DNA from: Sebastes aleutianus
Lineage: Eukaryota > Chordata > Actinopteri > Perciformes > Sebastidae
Direction of reading: 5' to 3'
Assembly (NCBI GenBank): GCA_916700875.1
Contig: CAKAKS010000068.1
Location: forward strand, 24,954,753 to 25,018,752
DNA length: 64,000 nucleotides
Both the position numbers and the translations under genes were made by a program. Shown piece by piece: positions 1-11,400 of the stretch. The notes under the pieces were generated by a model. That model had not been told where the DNA came from. It ran no database searches and was given only the letters and a program-made list of their open reading frames with translations. Numbering within the stretch: the stretch's first letter is position 1; each line of letters begins with the position of its first letter.

Positions 1-412
1 AAATTCCTTGACTTTGACAATTTCTTTACACCAAAAGTATCACTGGGACACACATTCAGTGCCTCTTTTATTTTATTAAAGAGCTATTTTATTTAATTTA
101 ATAATCATTATGGACTTTGTGATTAGATTGTTTTGCCAACTGCTGCTTTCAAACTGACTCAACTTTTAATAAGCCAAGATAGGCGAGAAGCCTTTAAAGC
201 GCTCAGAAAAATGTCTCCGTCACATGTTACTGTACGATTGAAGGTTCAAACAGCTACTAAATGGACCTTGTGGTGAGACTAACTGGAGCTATTTCTTTTT
301 TTATATACTTTTCATTTATGACAATTTTTCACATTATAAGAAAAGTGAGCAAAGAAAAAAAGAGAGAAAAAAACATGTGGTCATGAGATGATCAGTAAAT
401 CAAGGCAAATTT
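1..412. other. intergenic A/T-rich sequence, no gene seen
   Basis: No exon-like open frame, hairpin or recognisable repeat end was seen before the inverted-repeat element that begins at 413. Confidence 0.5.
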
Positions 413-736
413 TAGAGCTGCAACAAACTATTATTTATATTGTTGATTAATCGATTAGTCTATAAAATGTCAGAAAATGGTGAAAAATGTCAATCAGTGT
501 TTCCCAGAGCCCAAGATGACGTCCTCAAATGTCTTGTTTTGTCAACAACTCAAAGATATTCAGTTTACTGTCTTAGAGGAGTAAAGACACCAGAAAATAT
601 TCACATTTAAGATGCTGGAATCTGAGAATTTAGATTTGTTTCTTAAAAAAAATACTCAAACCCATTAATCGATTATCAAACTAGTTGGCGATTAATTTAA
701 TAGTTGACAACTAATCGATTAATTGTTGCAGCTCTA
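413..736 (-). mobile_element. ATCGATTAAT-rich inverted-repeat element, copy A
   Basis: A 324 bp non-autonomous DNA element with perfect 12-base ends (TAGAGCTGCAAC at 413-424, its complement at 725-736). The interior holds a conserved stretch (ACTCCTCTAAGACAGTAAAC and a GACGTCATCTTGG block) that recurs in copies at 3288, 3792 and 12048. Relative to those copies this one is reversed. No coding capacity. Probably a MITE; the hAT affiliation is only a guess. Confidence 0.8.
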
Positions 737-761
737 CCCGTGGCCACTGTAGATTGAGTCT

Positions 762-1045
762 GTTTTAGAAGATGTAGCTGTTTAAAAATATTGACAAAGA
801 GGCAGCCAGCAGTTGGACAATTTTTCTGAAGCCAGTGTTTTGTAAATGGCCTTCTTACTTGCTGCCAACAAGATCTTTAGGATGTAGAGATCATCTTTAC
901 TTAGCCTGTCAGAGATATATCCAATATAAAGAGGGATGTGACACTGATACTAACACCCAGATAACATCCTTCCAGAAGATCTGAATAGAAGGACAAGACC
1001 AGAAAACATGAGCAGGATCCACCGTGACTGATTATAGTTTGAAAT
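762..1045 (-). mobile_element. L1-like LINE ORF2 C-terminal fragment
   Basis: The minus strand has broken frames resembling the end of a fish L1-type ORF2: a zinc-knuckle-style FWSCP followed by IQIFWKDVI, then DDLYILKILLAASKKAI. The frame is interrupted and the 5' part is absent. It sits just beyond the probable vmp1 poly(A) site. Assignment is by recalled family motifs. Confidence 0.6.
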
Positions 1046-1123
1046 GTGAATGTATGTAATATTCAGCAGTTATTAGGAACAAAGAAAAGCGACCAGGACA
1101 TCATTTAACATACTTTTCATCAC

Positions 1124-1129
1124 TTTATT
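1124..1129 (-). terminator. candidate vmp1/pri-mir-21 poly(A) signal AATAAA
   Basis: This is the first canonical AATAAA on the minus strand after the vmp1 stop, 1.35 kb downstream and past the mir-21 hairpin. The context is ACAATAAAGTG. Use of this site is inferred. Confidence 0.5.
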
Positions 1130-1261
1130 GTTCTTATATTTTTCAGAACAGTATCTCCACAAGTAGGATGATTAAAATGAAATCACTAAAGACAGGCCGT
1201 TGTATCCACGAGTGGACCGGCTGAAGTGAAGTTTTGGAATAAAATGTTGAAGGCCCACAAC

Positions 1262-1333
1262 TTCAGCCAGCTTACAGACCGCTGTTGCCGTGCTCATGAA
1301 ACAGCCAACACCAGTCTGATAAGCTAGCTGACG
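1262..1333 (-). ncRNA. mir21: mir-21 microRNA precursor hairpin
   Basis: The minus strand reads TAGCTTATCAGACTGGTGTT and three more bases over 1304-1326, matching the fish form of mature miR-21-5p as I recall it. The opposite arm at 1267-1289 reads GGCAACAGCGGTCTGTAAGC on the minus strand, a good match to the miR-21-3p arm. The two pair across a 14-base loop (1290-1303). The flanks GTCAGC and GCTGAA extend the stem. miR-21 is a conserved vertebrate microRNA linked to VMP1 in human; the same linkage and orientation are kept here, about 1.1 kb past the vmp1 stop. Folding was judged by eye. Confidence 0.96.
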
Positions 1334-2276
1334 GGGTGGGAACGTGGTGTCGAGGAGTTCACGGCTGAGCATATAGACGAGGATCTTATCCAAGAGCTGG
1401 AGCCAAGTATGTTTCAGGCAACATAAATCAGGAAGGCATTGAAAAGTCTGAATCAGCACACAAACAACCTCAACCGTTCACTTACCTTAAGGATGATCAT
1501 TTCTCAGAGAGCATTTAAACATCTAAAGATCACAACAACGTATCAGGATGAACATTTAAAAGTCAAAAAATGAGACTCAGACTTGGGAACAAATGCCATG
1601 ATTTACATGTTTTATATACATGATCTGATCCAAGGTTCAACCTAAATGTACAGAATAGAAATGGGACTAGTTAGCTGAGAGTACAATGTCACTTTACAAA
1701 TGATATCACCTTTTCTTTTTTTTGTTTTGGTTCAAGTTTACTCATGTCCACACAGACCATTAGAATAGAAATACATCTGCGCATACTGTCAAAAAAGATA
1801 TTAAGATATTTACACAATGTGCAAACTGTCAATACCACACTGTTTTTAAGTCGATATTGCTTTTTTTTCCACCAGACAAAAAAAAAGACAAATTGGTCTT
1901 AATGGGACAAAAACATGAGGAAAAATAAACCCTGAAAATAAAGATCATCCATCGCAGTTATCTTCTGTACAAACAAGTCGAGATCCATCCATACATCAAT
2001 GTTACAAAATTAAATAAAAATCAAGAGCTATATTCAAGGGAAGTCGGACCTTCCCGTCTTGCATAAGGCATCTGATGGACACTGCACGCACACAGCAGTC
2101 ACCACCAAACCACTGCTTTACTTCTGAGGTCAATGAATGGGTTAATTTAAACGTTAAAGAAACATGTTAAAATCAGCAATACAACCAATCGCACTACACG
2201 CACCTAGAGAGTGAGATGAGAGGAAGAACTACAAAACCTGAAGAGGGACAAACGGTAAACAGCATCCTCAAAAGCT

Positions 2277-2311
2277 CACACACACGCACACACACACACG
2301 CGCACACACCA
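2277..2311. repeat. (CA)n microsatellite in vmp1 3' UTR
   Basis: Run of CACACA with CACG interruptions, about 200 bases beyond the vmp1 stop codon. Confidence 0.85.
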
Positions 2312-2480
2312 ACAAATAGTGCCTGGTTTTTGAGTGGTCGGCCTCTGAGAATGGATGGGCTGGGTGAGGTTTGTTGTTAAGTAGTGAGTGGCTGTGGCTG
2401 AGTGGGGAGTGGGAGGGAGGGTTTTCTCAGCAGCAGCAGAAACACAGTCACTTGGATGTTTGTACCGCTTTGTCTCGTCA

Positions 2481-5400
2481 TCACTTGGTTTTCTCCTCCG
2501 AGTGCCGCTGCTGCTGCAGGCGCTTGGCGTAGCTCTGAGCCATGGAGTTGACGATGGAGGTGACAAAGTAGCAGACCATGACCAGCACCACCTTCTCAAA
2601 CACCCACGACAGCCAGTTCTCATCCTGGAAAACACAGAATTGGGAGTGCATATGTCATTATTACCATCATAAAAGCTATTACAGTTCATGAACACACAAA
2701 TCCAGGCATAATAAAATATTGTGAATATTGTTGGCATCCTGCATACATAACAGTAGTACATAGGGCTGCACAATTTTGAAAAAATATCTAATTGCGATTA
2801 TTTTGACTGATATTGCAATTGCGATACGATTTAATATTTTCTTCATCAGTATTCTCATCTTCATTGAACATATTAAAATGATTATGGTATGATTTTTTGC
2901 GAGGATCTGTACCAAACAAAGATGTCTGTAGAATAAGATGTGTAGGCCAGGACATCTCTGCAGCACAACGATATTTAATTTAAAAATGGTATCATGACAC
3001 ACATTTTTATTTCCCCTTTAACAAATCCTGCGATCTCCTCCTCATCCTGCGATTTGAAAATGGCAGTTGCGATAAAATTTCGAGGATTTTATCAGTCAAG
3101 TTTTTAGTTTACATCAGTCTTTGGCTGCTGAAAAATACACACTCCACGGGTTAAATTCTACAAATGGGGAAAGTTTGTCTTTATATTTGAATACCATTTT
3201 CTTCATGTACTACTAGGTCAGTTTCGATAAAATCCTCTGATATCAGCTTATCGCAAATATATTAGGATCAACGCATATGTTAGCCGATAGAGCTGCAACA
3301 ATTAATCGATTAGTTGCCGCTATTAAATTAATCGCCAACTATTTTGATAATTGATGAATCGCTTTGAGTAATTTTTTAAGGGCAAAAAAAAGTCATAATT
3401 CTCTGATTCCAGCTCCTTAAATGTGAATATTTTCTGGTTTCTTTACTCCTCTATGACAGTCAACTGAATATTCCTAGCAGGTATTACTGTGTTACCCTCA
3501 CATAACTGTCTCTACAGCTCTTACATGAATATAATGAGTGTTAGTCATTAAGGAGGGAAGGAAGTGCTAGTAGCTCAAGCACTCTTTAATTCCTTATTTC
3601 TATTATGAGGCAATGAAAAATTAGGTAATTTGCTTTAATGGAAAAAATTATTGCTGACTTAAGAGTCTGTGTCAGATTCCTTCTATAAAATGGGCTAGCT
3701 GCTCCACACCTTTTGTAAAATGGTGTTAAAATAGTGTCATACTAATCATATAGTAATAAAATGTGTATCATTTTTTTTCTCTACTATAAACTAGAGCTGC
3801 AACAATTAATCGATTACTTATCAACTATCAAATTAATCACCAACTATTTAGATAATTAATCGGTCTGAGTAATTGTTTAAGAAAAAAAAAGTCAAAATTC
3901 TTTGATTCCAGCTTCTTAAATGTGAATATTTTCTGGTTTCTTTACTCCTCTATGACAGTAAACTGAATATCTTTGAGTTGTGGACAAAACAAGACATTTG
4001 AGGACGTCATCTTGGTCTTTGGGAAACACTGATTGACATTTTTTACCAGTTTCTGACATTTTATAGACCAAACAACTAACTAACGATTAATGTAGAAAAT
4101 AATCAACAGATTAATCGACAATGAAAATAATCATTAGTTGTAGCTGTATTGGCCAATAAGTAAGGTATTACAGTACAGAAATGCCAAAGATATGTTTGAG
4201 GTAATTTAAAAATTAAGTTTCTTGGTTACATACTTTGTCCACCAGAGAGCACTGATAATTATATTTTTCACGCTCACTACATATCTTAGTCACAATTCTT
4301 TAATAACCAAATTTAAGGATTTTTATTTTAACAAATGTATGTTATGCGATTAACAAAATAAAAGGTCAATGTGTGATTATCTGGCTTTATAAACTCCCAA
4401 ATATCAATAATAGCCTCAAAAATCAAGTATTGGTTGGGCTATACTTAAACTCCCAACTCTGATGATGTTGCTGACATTTTTCATTTTCTACAGTATAACA
4501 AAAATCATACATACATATTGTTGTTAATCTTAAATAAATACATCAATAAAGCTCATATTTTGTCACTTGAAAGTTGTGCAAAGTCAAATAAAGTATTGCT
4601 CTTACCGCCGGTGCACTTCCTCCAGCATGGTGCAGCTTGTTCCTCTGTGCTTCCAGGTAATGACTGAAGGGCTTCTGGATTGATGGTCCCACTTTGGGCA
4701 CAGACCTGACACCGCAGCCCCGCATACATCCACACAGAACGGCAAAGAAAAGAGACACAAGAGACAGGGAGGAAGAACATTAATTAACTTACCCTTTAAA
4801 GCCCCCTTCCTTTGACATGGAGCTTTGGACCCTGAACACTGAGCTCCCCATAAGAGCCTCAAAGAAGTCTTCTCTTTCCCTGAACACTACCAAAGGTCCT
4901 CAACCAGCATCCTTGTAACAGCTGCTGGAGGCCCCATCCTACATGTGGGGCCTATCCTGGAGCCTCCACCTCCTCTGCTCAGCACTGTGAGCAGGCAGCA
5001 GAGAGGAATGAAGCAGAAACCCTTCAGCCCTCCTTTTATTCTCCACAGCTCTCTATAGGAGCCGGTGTCAGCCCCTTCAACCAGGAAGTGAGTCGACATG
5101 ATGTCATCACCTTTACCACCATTGCTGCCTTCTCGGTGGGAAGATATCTAATCAGGGTGTGCTCATGTCCTTATTTGGCAATGTGGATTAGCTCACTAGG
5201 GGGCCAATCATAATGGCTACCAGTTTATCAACTCATGTCATATACATGTAGAGGTTTGGTGTTGTAGTTTTAGCATTTAGTCAGCAGTTGAAAGTATCTC
5301 TACATGATGCAAAACTTATCATTACCATGAAAGGACAAATATCCTGCAGGCTGTAAACACTTAAATACAGCACTGCATAAATTAAATTCTGTCTCAGGAT

Positions 5401-8400
5401 AGGACAAAAACATGTCGACTTCAGTCGACTTGACTGAGCAAAAAAAAGGAGACAATTAACTAAACAAACAGCAAAGGGGAAGTGGGTAATTGCTGATTTC
5501 AAATAAACCTAACTAGTTTTGACTGACTCATTCTTGTTATCTCTCCCTCTTTACATGCGAGCACGCATACATAAACACACAAGCAAGAGCCAAAAAACAT
5601 CCTGTATCAGCAGTGAAGCACTCATCACAGCGAGTCACAGCAAAGACCATCTGAATTTCATAGGAAAGAACCTTGAATCTCATTTTTGAATTAAAAAGAA
5701 ACAGGATTCTCAGTATGACCATAGATTAGGTACAAATAAGGTCAAAGTTTCTACCTGGACAGACATGCAAGTGAACATTTATAAGCCAATAGATCAATAA
5801 AAATGAAGCAGTTCTATGGAGATGTTGGTTTCTTAACATTAAGTCTGACTAAACTTTAATTTTACCTAATGACAATTGATGACTTATTTACTTATACAGT
5901 TTAAATTTACAGGAACAGTGCACATTAATAAACATTTCTGTAAATGTGCCTCTTGGCTAAGTTTCAACTGCAGTCCCTTGACTTACAATAAATACTAACT
6001 GATATCTTGAATAGTTAATTTTACCATCCCAAACCAACAATTAGGATATTACCTTTAATCCCTATAAATTGGCGAAACCTGAAATTAGTTTAACAGTCAG
6101 AGAAAGTTTTCTTTTATGTCTACGACTGTGTGTCCCGCCTCGCTGGGGCAAAATCTCTCAGTCAAAGCTGAACTTGGTGAGTCAGATCAACGTGTTCGGA
6201 CGGGACCTCACACGCCTGACCACCAATACTTCAGAGATGGATCGCATATGTGTGTGTGTGTGGTGGGGGGGGGGACCTTTATGTGGAAATGTTTATGTGC
6301 ATGCACGAGCACCCACGCAGTGAAAGCATTTATTCGTACAGGATTTCCAATCAGTGGTCAAAATGCATCTGAAAAAGTTTACAAATGCATTTCCGACCAC
6401 AAAAGCAGGGGAAAGACAATGACGCCACAAAATACCTGATTGTCTTTCTCAAAAAAACACACACGCACGCACACGCACACAAACACAGAAAGACACTTAC
6501 CCAATGAGTGACACCATTTGCTCCACTATGTGCTTGCTGAAGGTGATGATAACAAATAGTTTCTGTAGGAAAACAAGGGAGAGATTAATCGGCTTTAAAC
6601 CCAAATACTTGCTGATCATATGCAGAGGTGTACAATTAATTCTAAATATTTTTTGGTTTAAGTGTTTTACAGGACATCGGAAGAAAAATTTTGGAAGAAA
6701 CAACAAAGTGTCTCTAAGAAACACACATGACAAACAGATAAATTGATAGATACGACAATTTATTTTTATTTTAGCGGCACAGCTGTGGGAAATTGAGGCC
6801 ACATCTGCCACTGTCCACAGACACACTAATTACAAAACCCAAACCTGGCAGTAAGCTAAAGTTTGGGCTGCGAGGGGCTTTGTGTGGTTTGCAAAGCGCC
6901 AAAGCGGGGGGGCAAAACCACAATATTCTTTCTCCGGTCCTGAAACTGATCAGCTTTAAACAGCATGACACATGGCCCCCTGGACAAAATCAGACAGGAT
7001 ATGACACGTGATGCCCCGAGAGCTTCAAGGTACAAGAAAGAAAAAACAAAACAAAGAGACCCCCTGCAGCCTCTTACCGTCTGCTCAATTTCCTCCTCTC
7101 ATGTCTAGCTTCTCATGTCCATTCTACATCCTCCATATCCCCTGCTGCCCAACGGGCCCCTTTGTGTGAAGGGCCTCAGTGACATCACTGGCTGGTACCA
7201 CCATGAGATGGATAAGTTTGTTAAGACACTCAGCGACTCACCCGCAGACAGACTCTCTCAGTATTGGCTTATATTAGTCACTGGTGTGGCAGACTCGACA
7301 ATACACTCCGTAATTAACACATTTTTTTGATCTAGTGCATTTTTTAAAAATCCACTCTTGTTAAAGACTTCTTAAAAGCTTCACTCCTTTCATCTGGAGC
7401 CTGTTTATACGTGCTGGATGATTCCAAAGCTAAAAGCAGAATAAGGAATCCCCAAAGGACCAGAGCACCGTCACAAATAGTTAACCAGAAGTGCACAATT
7501 AGGAGTTTCTCACAGCCACCACCTCATGATCTAAGCTCTAAGTTTGATCTCAGTTCTCCCACCCGTTTTGAGGTTGTGGGGATGGTGAATCAGTCAGTGC
7601 AAAGCCTTTTTTTTCTCTTACCAGTGGATTTTTTGACATGCCTAATTACAAGTCATACTCAAAGTAGGATTATCACGATATGAGATTTTCACTACCAAAA
7701 AAATTCATGATAACGATTAGTATTGTCAGGATACTGGAATTTCTAACTTCGATAAAATACCTTGAAATATTTTGATAATCGAAACCCTTTTTGATTCCAC
7801 AGGGAAAAATTGAGGACATCAAATTTTTGATTTTTATTAAAAGATAATTAGCTGTGTGTGTGTGTGTGTGTCATCTCAGCTTGTGTATTGATACTGTGGA
7901 AAATGATTGTTGAAACCGTTTGAAATATTCAGTATCGATGTGTATCGATACTTTGATATTTTTTACACTAATAATGGTATTATCGCAATATCTTTATTGT
8001 GGGTTTTCTCTTTTTTTTGGAAAATGAATTACACTCAAAATACGAGTGTATGGAAGTGGAGAGAGAGTCTGTAACCGTAACTGTATATATAAAATAATTT
8101 AAGAGGCGCTGGATTATTTACACAATATTATCATGTGTGTATCATTAACATGATATCAATATTTCATTTTTTAAATATCACGGTTATCGTCAATACCACT
8201 ATACTGCAGTACTCCGCATTCAAAGCCAAGATGCTGCCTGCCTGTATGGTTCATGATAAAATGGAAAAACCTGGTGTAATTTGCTTGTTTCTTAATTTTT
8301 ATTTTTTTTTAAAAGATCATTTTTTGGCTCTTTTGCCGTTATTCAACAGTGCAGGGGAGACAGGAAAGGGGGAAAGACATGCAGCAAAGGGCCATGGGTC

Positions 8401-11400
8401 AGATTCGAACCCGTGTCACTGTGTTAAGGACTCAGCTTTAGTACATGGAACGCCCACTTCCAGGTGAGCTATCGGGGCACCCGTAATTTGCTCATTTCTA
8501 ACCACTTCTGATAAACTTTTTAGTTGAGCTACTGACCTGTATATGCATCTTGATGATGGCTTTCCCAATTAGAGTTGCTCCAAAGAAGGTCCAGAAGGGA
8601 ACCATGAAATGACCGCAAGTTATTCCAGCCAGGTCGAAGAGAGGATTAGGGATCTAAAACACATACACATCAGACAATTTTACTGATTCACAATCTTATA
8701 AATTACCTTTGTTACAGGTGTCAGGTTACAGCTTAATTTCCTTCAGAGTATATCTGCATCAACGGTGACAGATGTTTGGTCAAATGAGGAAAGACATCTT
8801 CAATGTAACATTAATATTTGTATGTATAAAAATTTAAGGGATGTTATAAACAACCTTAAATATATAATAAATTTATACTTACAGAGGCACAAGCCAAGAT
8901 CCCAAAAAATCCCACTTTCTGCACCATATGCTGGACTCCCAGTTTTGCTCTTGTCACGAAATCCTGCAAACAGATATAAAAAAAAAAAATTAAACACACA
9001 CTACTTCTGTCAGATATGAATGGGAAAGGTTTTCTTAAAATTTGACTTTCATGACTCATGGTTTGTAAAACCTGTTCTACCACACTGCAACAATTTCTAT
9101 TTAAATACACGAGTGTCTCTAAACACACATCACCCTTTTCTTTAAATAACCATGCTGTACTCCTCGCAGATGTGCGGTTTTCAACCAAACAAAAGTGTTG
9201 TCAGAAATGTTATTACAAGGAATGAGAGCCTTGTGGAGACTACTGTGTGTTTAAATACCTACTATTTCTGAGCACTGTAAGATTTTTTTTTTTTTGGTTT
9301 GGTGACTTTGGTGGCATTACAGCTGAAAACTGTGTGGTGAAAAACTCTCCATCCCTCTGGGGTGAAACGTCTGTGGTTACATGGTGACGATCACAGCCGA
9401 TGCAGGAGGGAAAACTGCCATCTCATCAATGTCAAATTTGGAAGCAATTAAAATTTTAGTTGTTCGTGTTCATCTTCAAACCCGACTCATTTTAGCTATG
9501 TCAATTATTTTTTAGTCAATCATGGTGGTGCATATTTTTTCCACATCACAAAAAAACACACAAAGATGCAGCATTAAGGTTTACAAGTCCCTTGCCAGTG
9601 AGGCCAAGTCATTTTAGTCCAACGAAGAATACTGACTTGAAAATACTGATTATAACAATTAGGGCTGTCAATTGATTACATATTTAATTGTGATTAATCG
9701 CATGACTGTCCATAGTTAATCATGATTAATCGCAAATTAATGGCATATTTTTTATCTGTTCAAAATGTACCTTAAAGGGGGATTTGTCAAGTATTTAATA
9801 CTCTTATCAACATGGGAGGGGACAAATGTATGCATATATTTATTATTGGAAATCAATTAACAACACAAAACAATGACAAATATTGTCCAGAAACCCTCAC
9901 AGGTACTGCATTTAGCATAGAAAATATGCTCAAATCATAACATGGCAAACTCAAGCCCAACAGGCAACAACAGCTGTCAGTGTGTCAGTGTGCTGACTTG
10001 ACTATGACTTGCCCCAAACTGCATGTGATTATCATAAAGTGGGCATGTCTGTAAAGGGGAGACTCGTGGGTACCCATTTTCATTCACATATCTGGAGGTC
10101 AAAAGTTAAGGGACCACTTTGAAAATGGACATGACAGTTTTTCCTCACCAAAATTAGTGGTGTTAAAACTAAATTGCGTTACAGCGTTATTATCGTGTTA
10201 ACTCTAAGTGATGTACTTCTCTTTTAAGATATGTTGTGTGACATTCATTCCCATGAATGGTGTGTTCCTCAGCTCCTAATAAAAGTGACTCGTCTGTGAG
10301 ACGGCTGCTTAGAAAACCATCCTATGACAAATGCACATGTGGATACATCCTGAATAAATCCCCATGATGAAAGACATGTGATGTGAGGTTTAGCCTATTC
10401 AGCTGAGAACCAGTGAAGTGAGAACAGGTCATGGAGACAATGTACACAATCCCTCTGATTTCTGTTGCTGCTGCTGACTCAGCATCTGATCTCAGCCGTC
10501 TCCAGTCATGTGAGCTCGGTTCCTGACAGAACTGTCTGTCATTCAAATTAGAGGCCGGTGAAAAGAGAGGAAGAAGGGAGGGAAGGAGGGAGGGAGGGAA
10601 GGAGAACGAAGCCCGAAGGATGATTAAAGGGGGAGCTGTGCTCAGGGTGACTCACCCACGAACAGACAGATTTACTGGAAGTGTAAGGAGGGAGGGGCTT
10701 CACTGAAGTCACGTGGCACTTTAAGACCAATCACTGGACAGTGGCTCCATGGTCAGCTGTGCATTATAAAGATGAGGCCAAACCAGATATGATCTTATCA
10801 TACTTGGGTGGGTTGGTAAAGTGTAAACACCTGTGCTAATATGAAACCAAATAGAGGGATAGATACTTCAACATGCAGTGTGTGTTTTCAATGGAAGGCA
10901 GGGGGTTGAGTCTGGGCTACCTTTAGCACTAAATGTGACAAATTTGGGGGATAAAGAACATGTAACTTATTCACAGTTTTCTTGTGTTTGTGCTTTTTGG
11001 AGATTCTTAACCGATAAATGAAAAATGAGACACCATACGTTAAGGTGTCGACTTTTGCCACTTCAAATCAAATGAAAAGCACATCGGAGGTGGGTAATGC
11101 TTCTAAAATCTTTATACAAAATATTCTTTTTATTTATGTGCCCATGTATATGACCGGCTAATGACCAAGCCAGTAGTTCTCATGACGGACGTATAGGTGT
11201 GTGTGCAACTCTGACCTGAGCGCCCTCTGCCTGCTCCAGCATCTCCTCAAACTCCTCGTAGTCTTCATCCTCTGGATCAGCTCCTGACTGACGAGCCGCT
11301 CTGGCCATGAAATATGGAGGCAGCTCTCCGATGGCGGTGCCTGCCCCCTAAACCGGCACAAATTGAAAAGTTCCGTGTCAGCGTTTGCTTATCTATTTCC

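Larger units (their letters stand above)
1100..2480 (-). other. vmp1: vmp1 3' untranslated / downstream transcribed region containing mir-21
   Basis: From the vmp1 stop (2481-2483) leftward I find no AATAAA on the minus strand until 1124-1129, which lies beyond the mir-21 hairpin. The region has a (CA)n run at 2277-2310, A/T-rich tracts and no open frame resembling a protein. The simplest reading is one long 3' UTR or read-through transcript that also serves as the mir-21 primary transcript, as is known for human VMP1-MIR21. Confidence 0.55.

Noticed and set aside
2276..2773. 165-codon minus-strand open frame over the last vmp1 exon
   Set aside because: Wrong frame: the vmp1 frame ends in EEKTK and a stop at 2481. 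The long frame includes the (CA)n tract and intron sequence.
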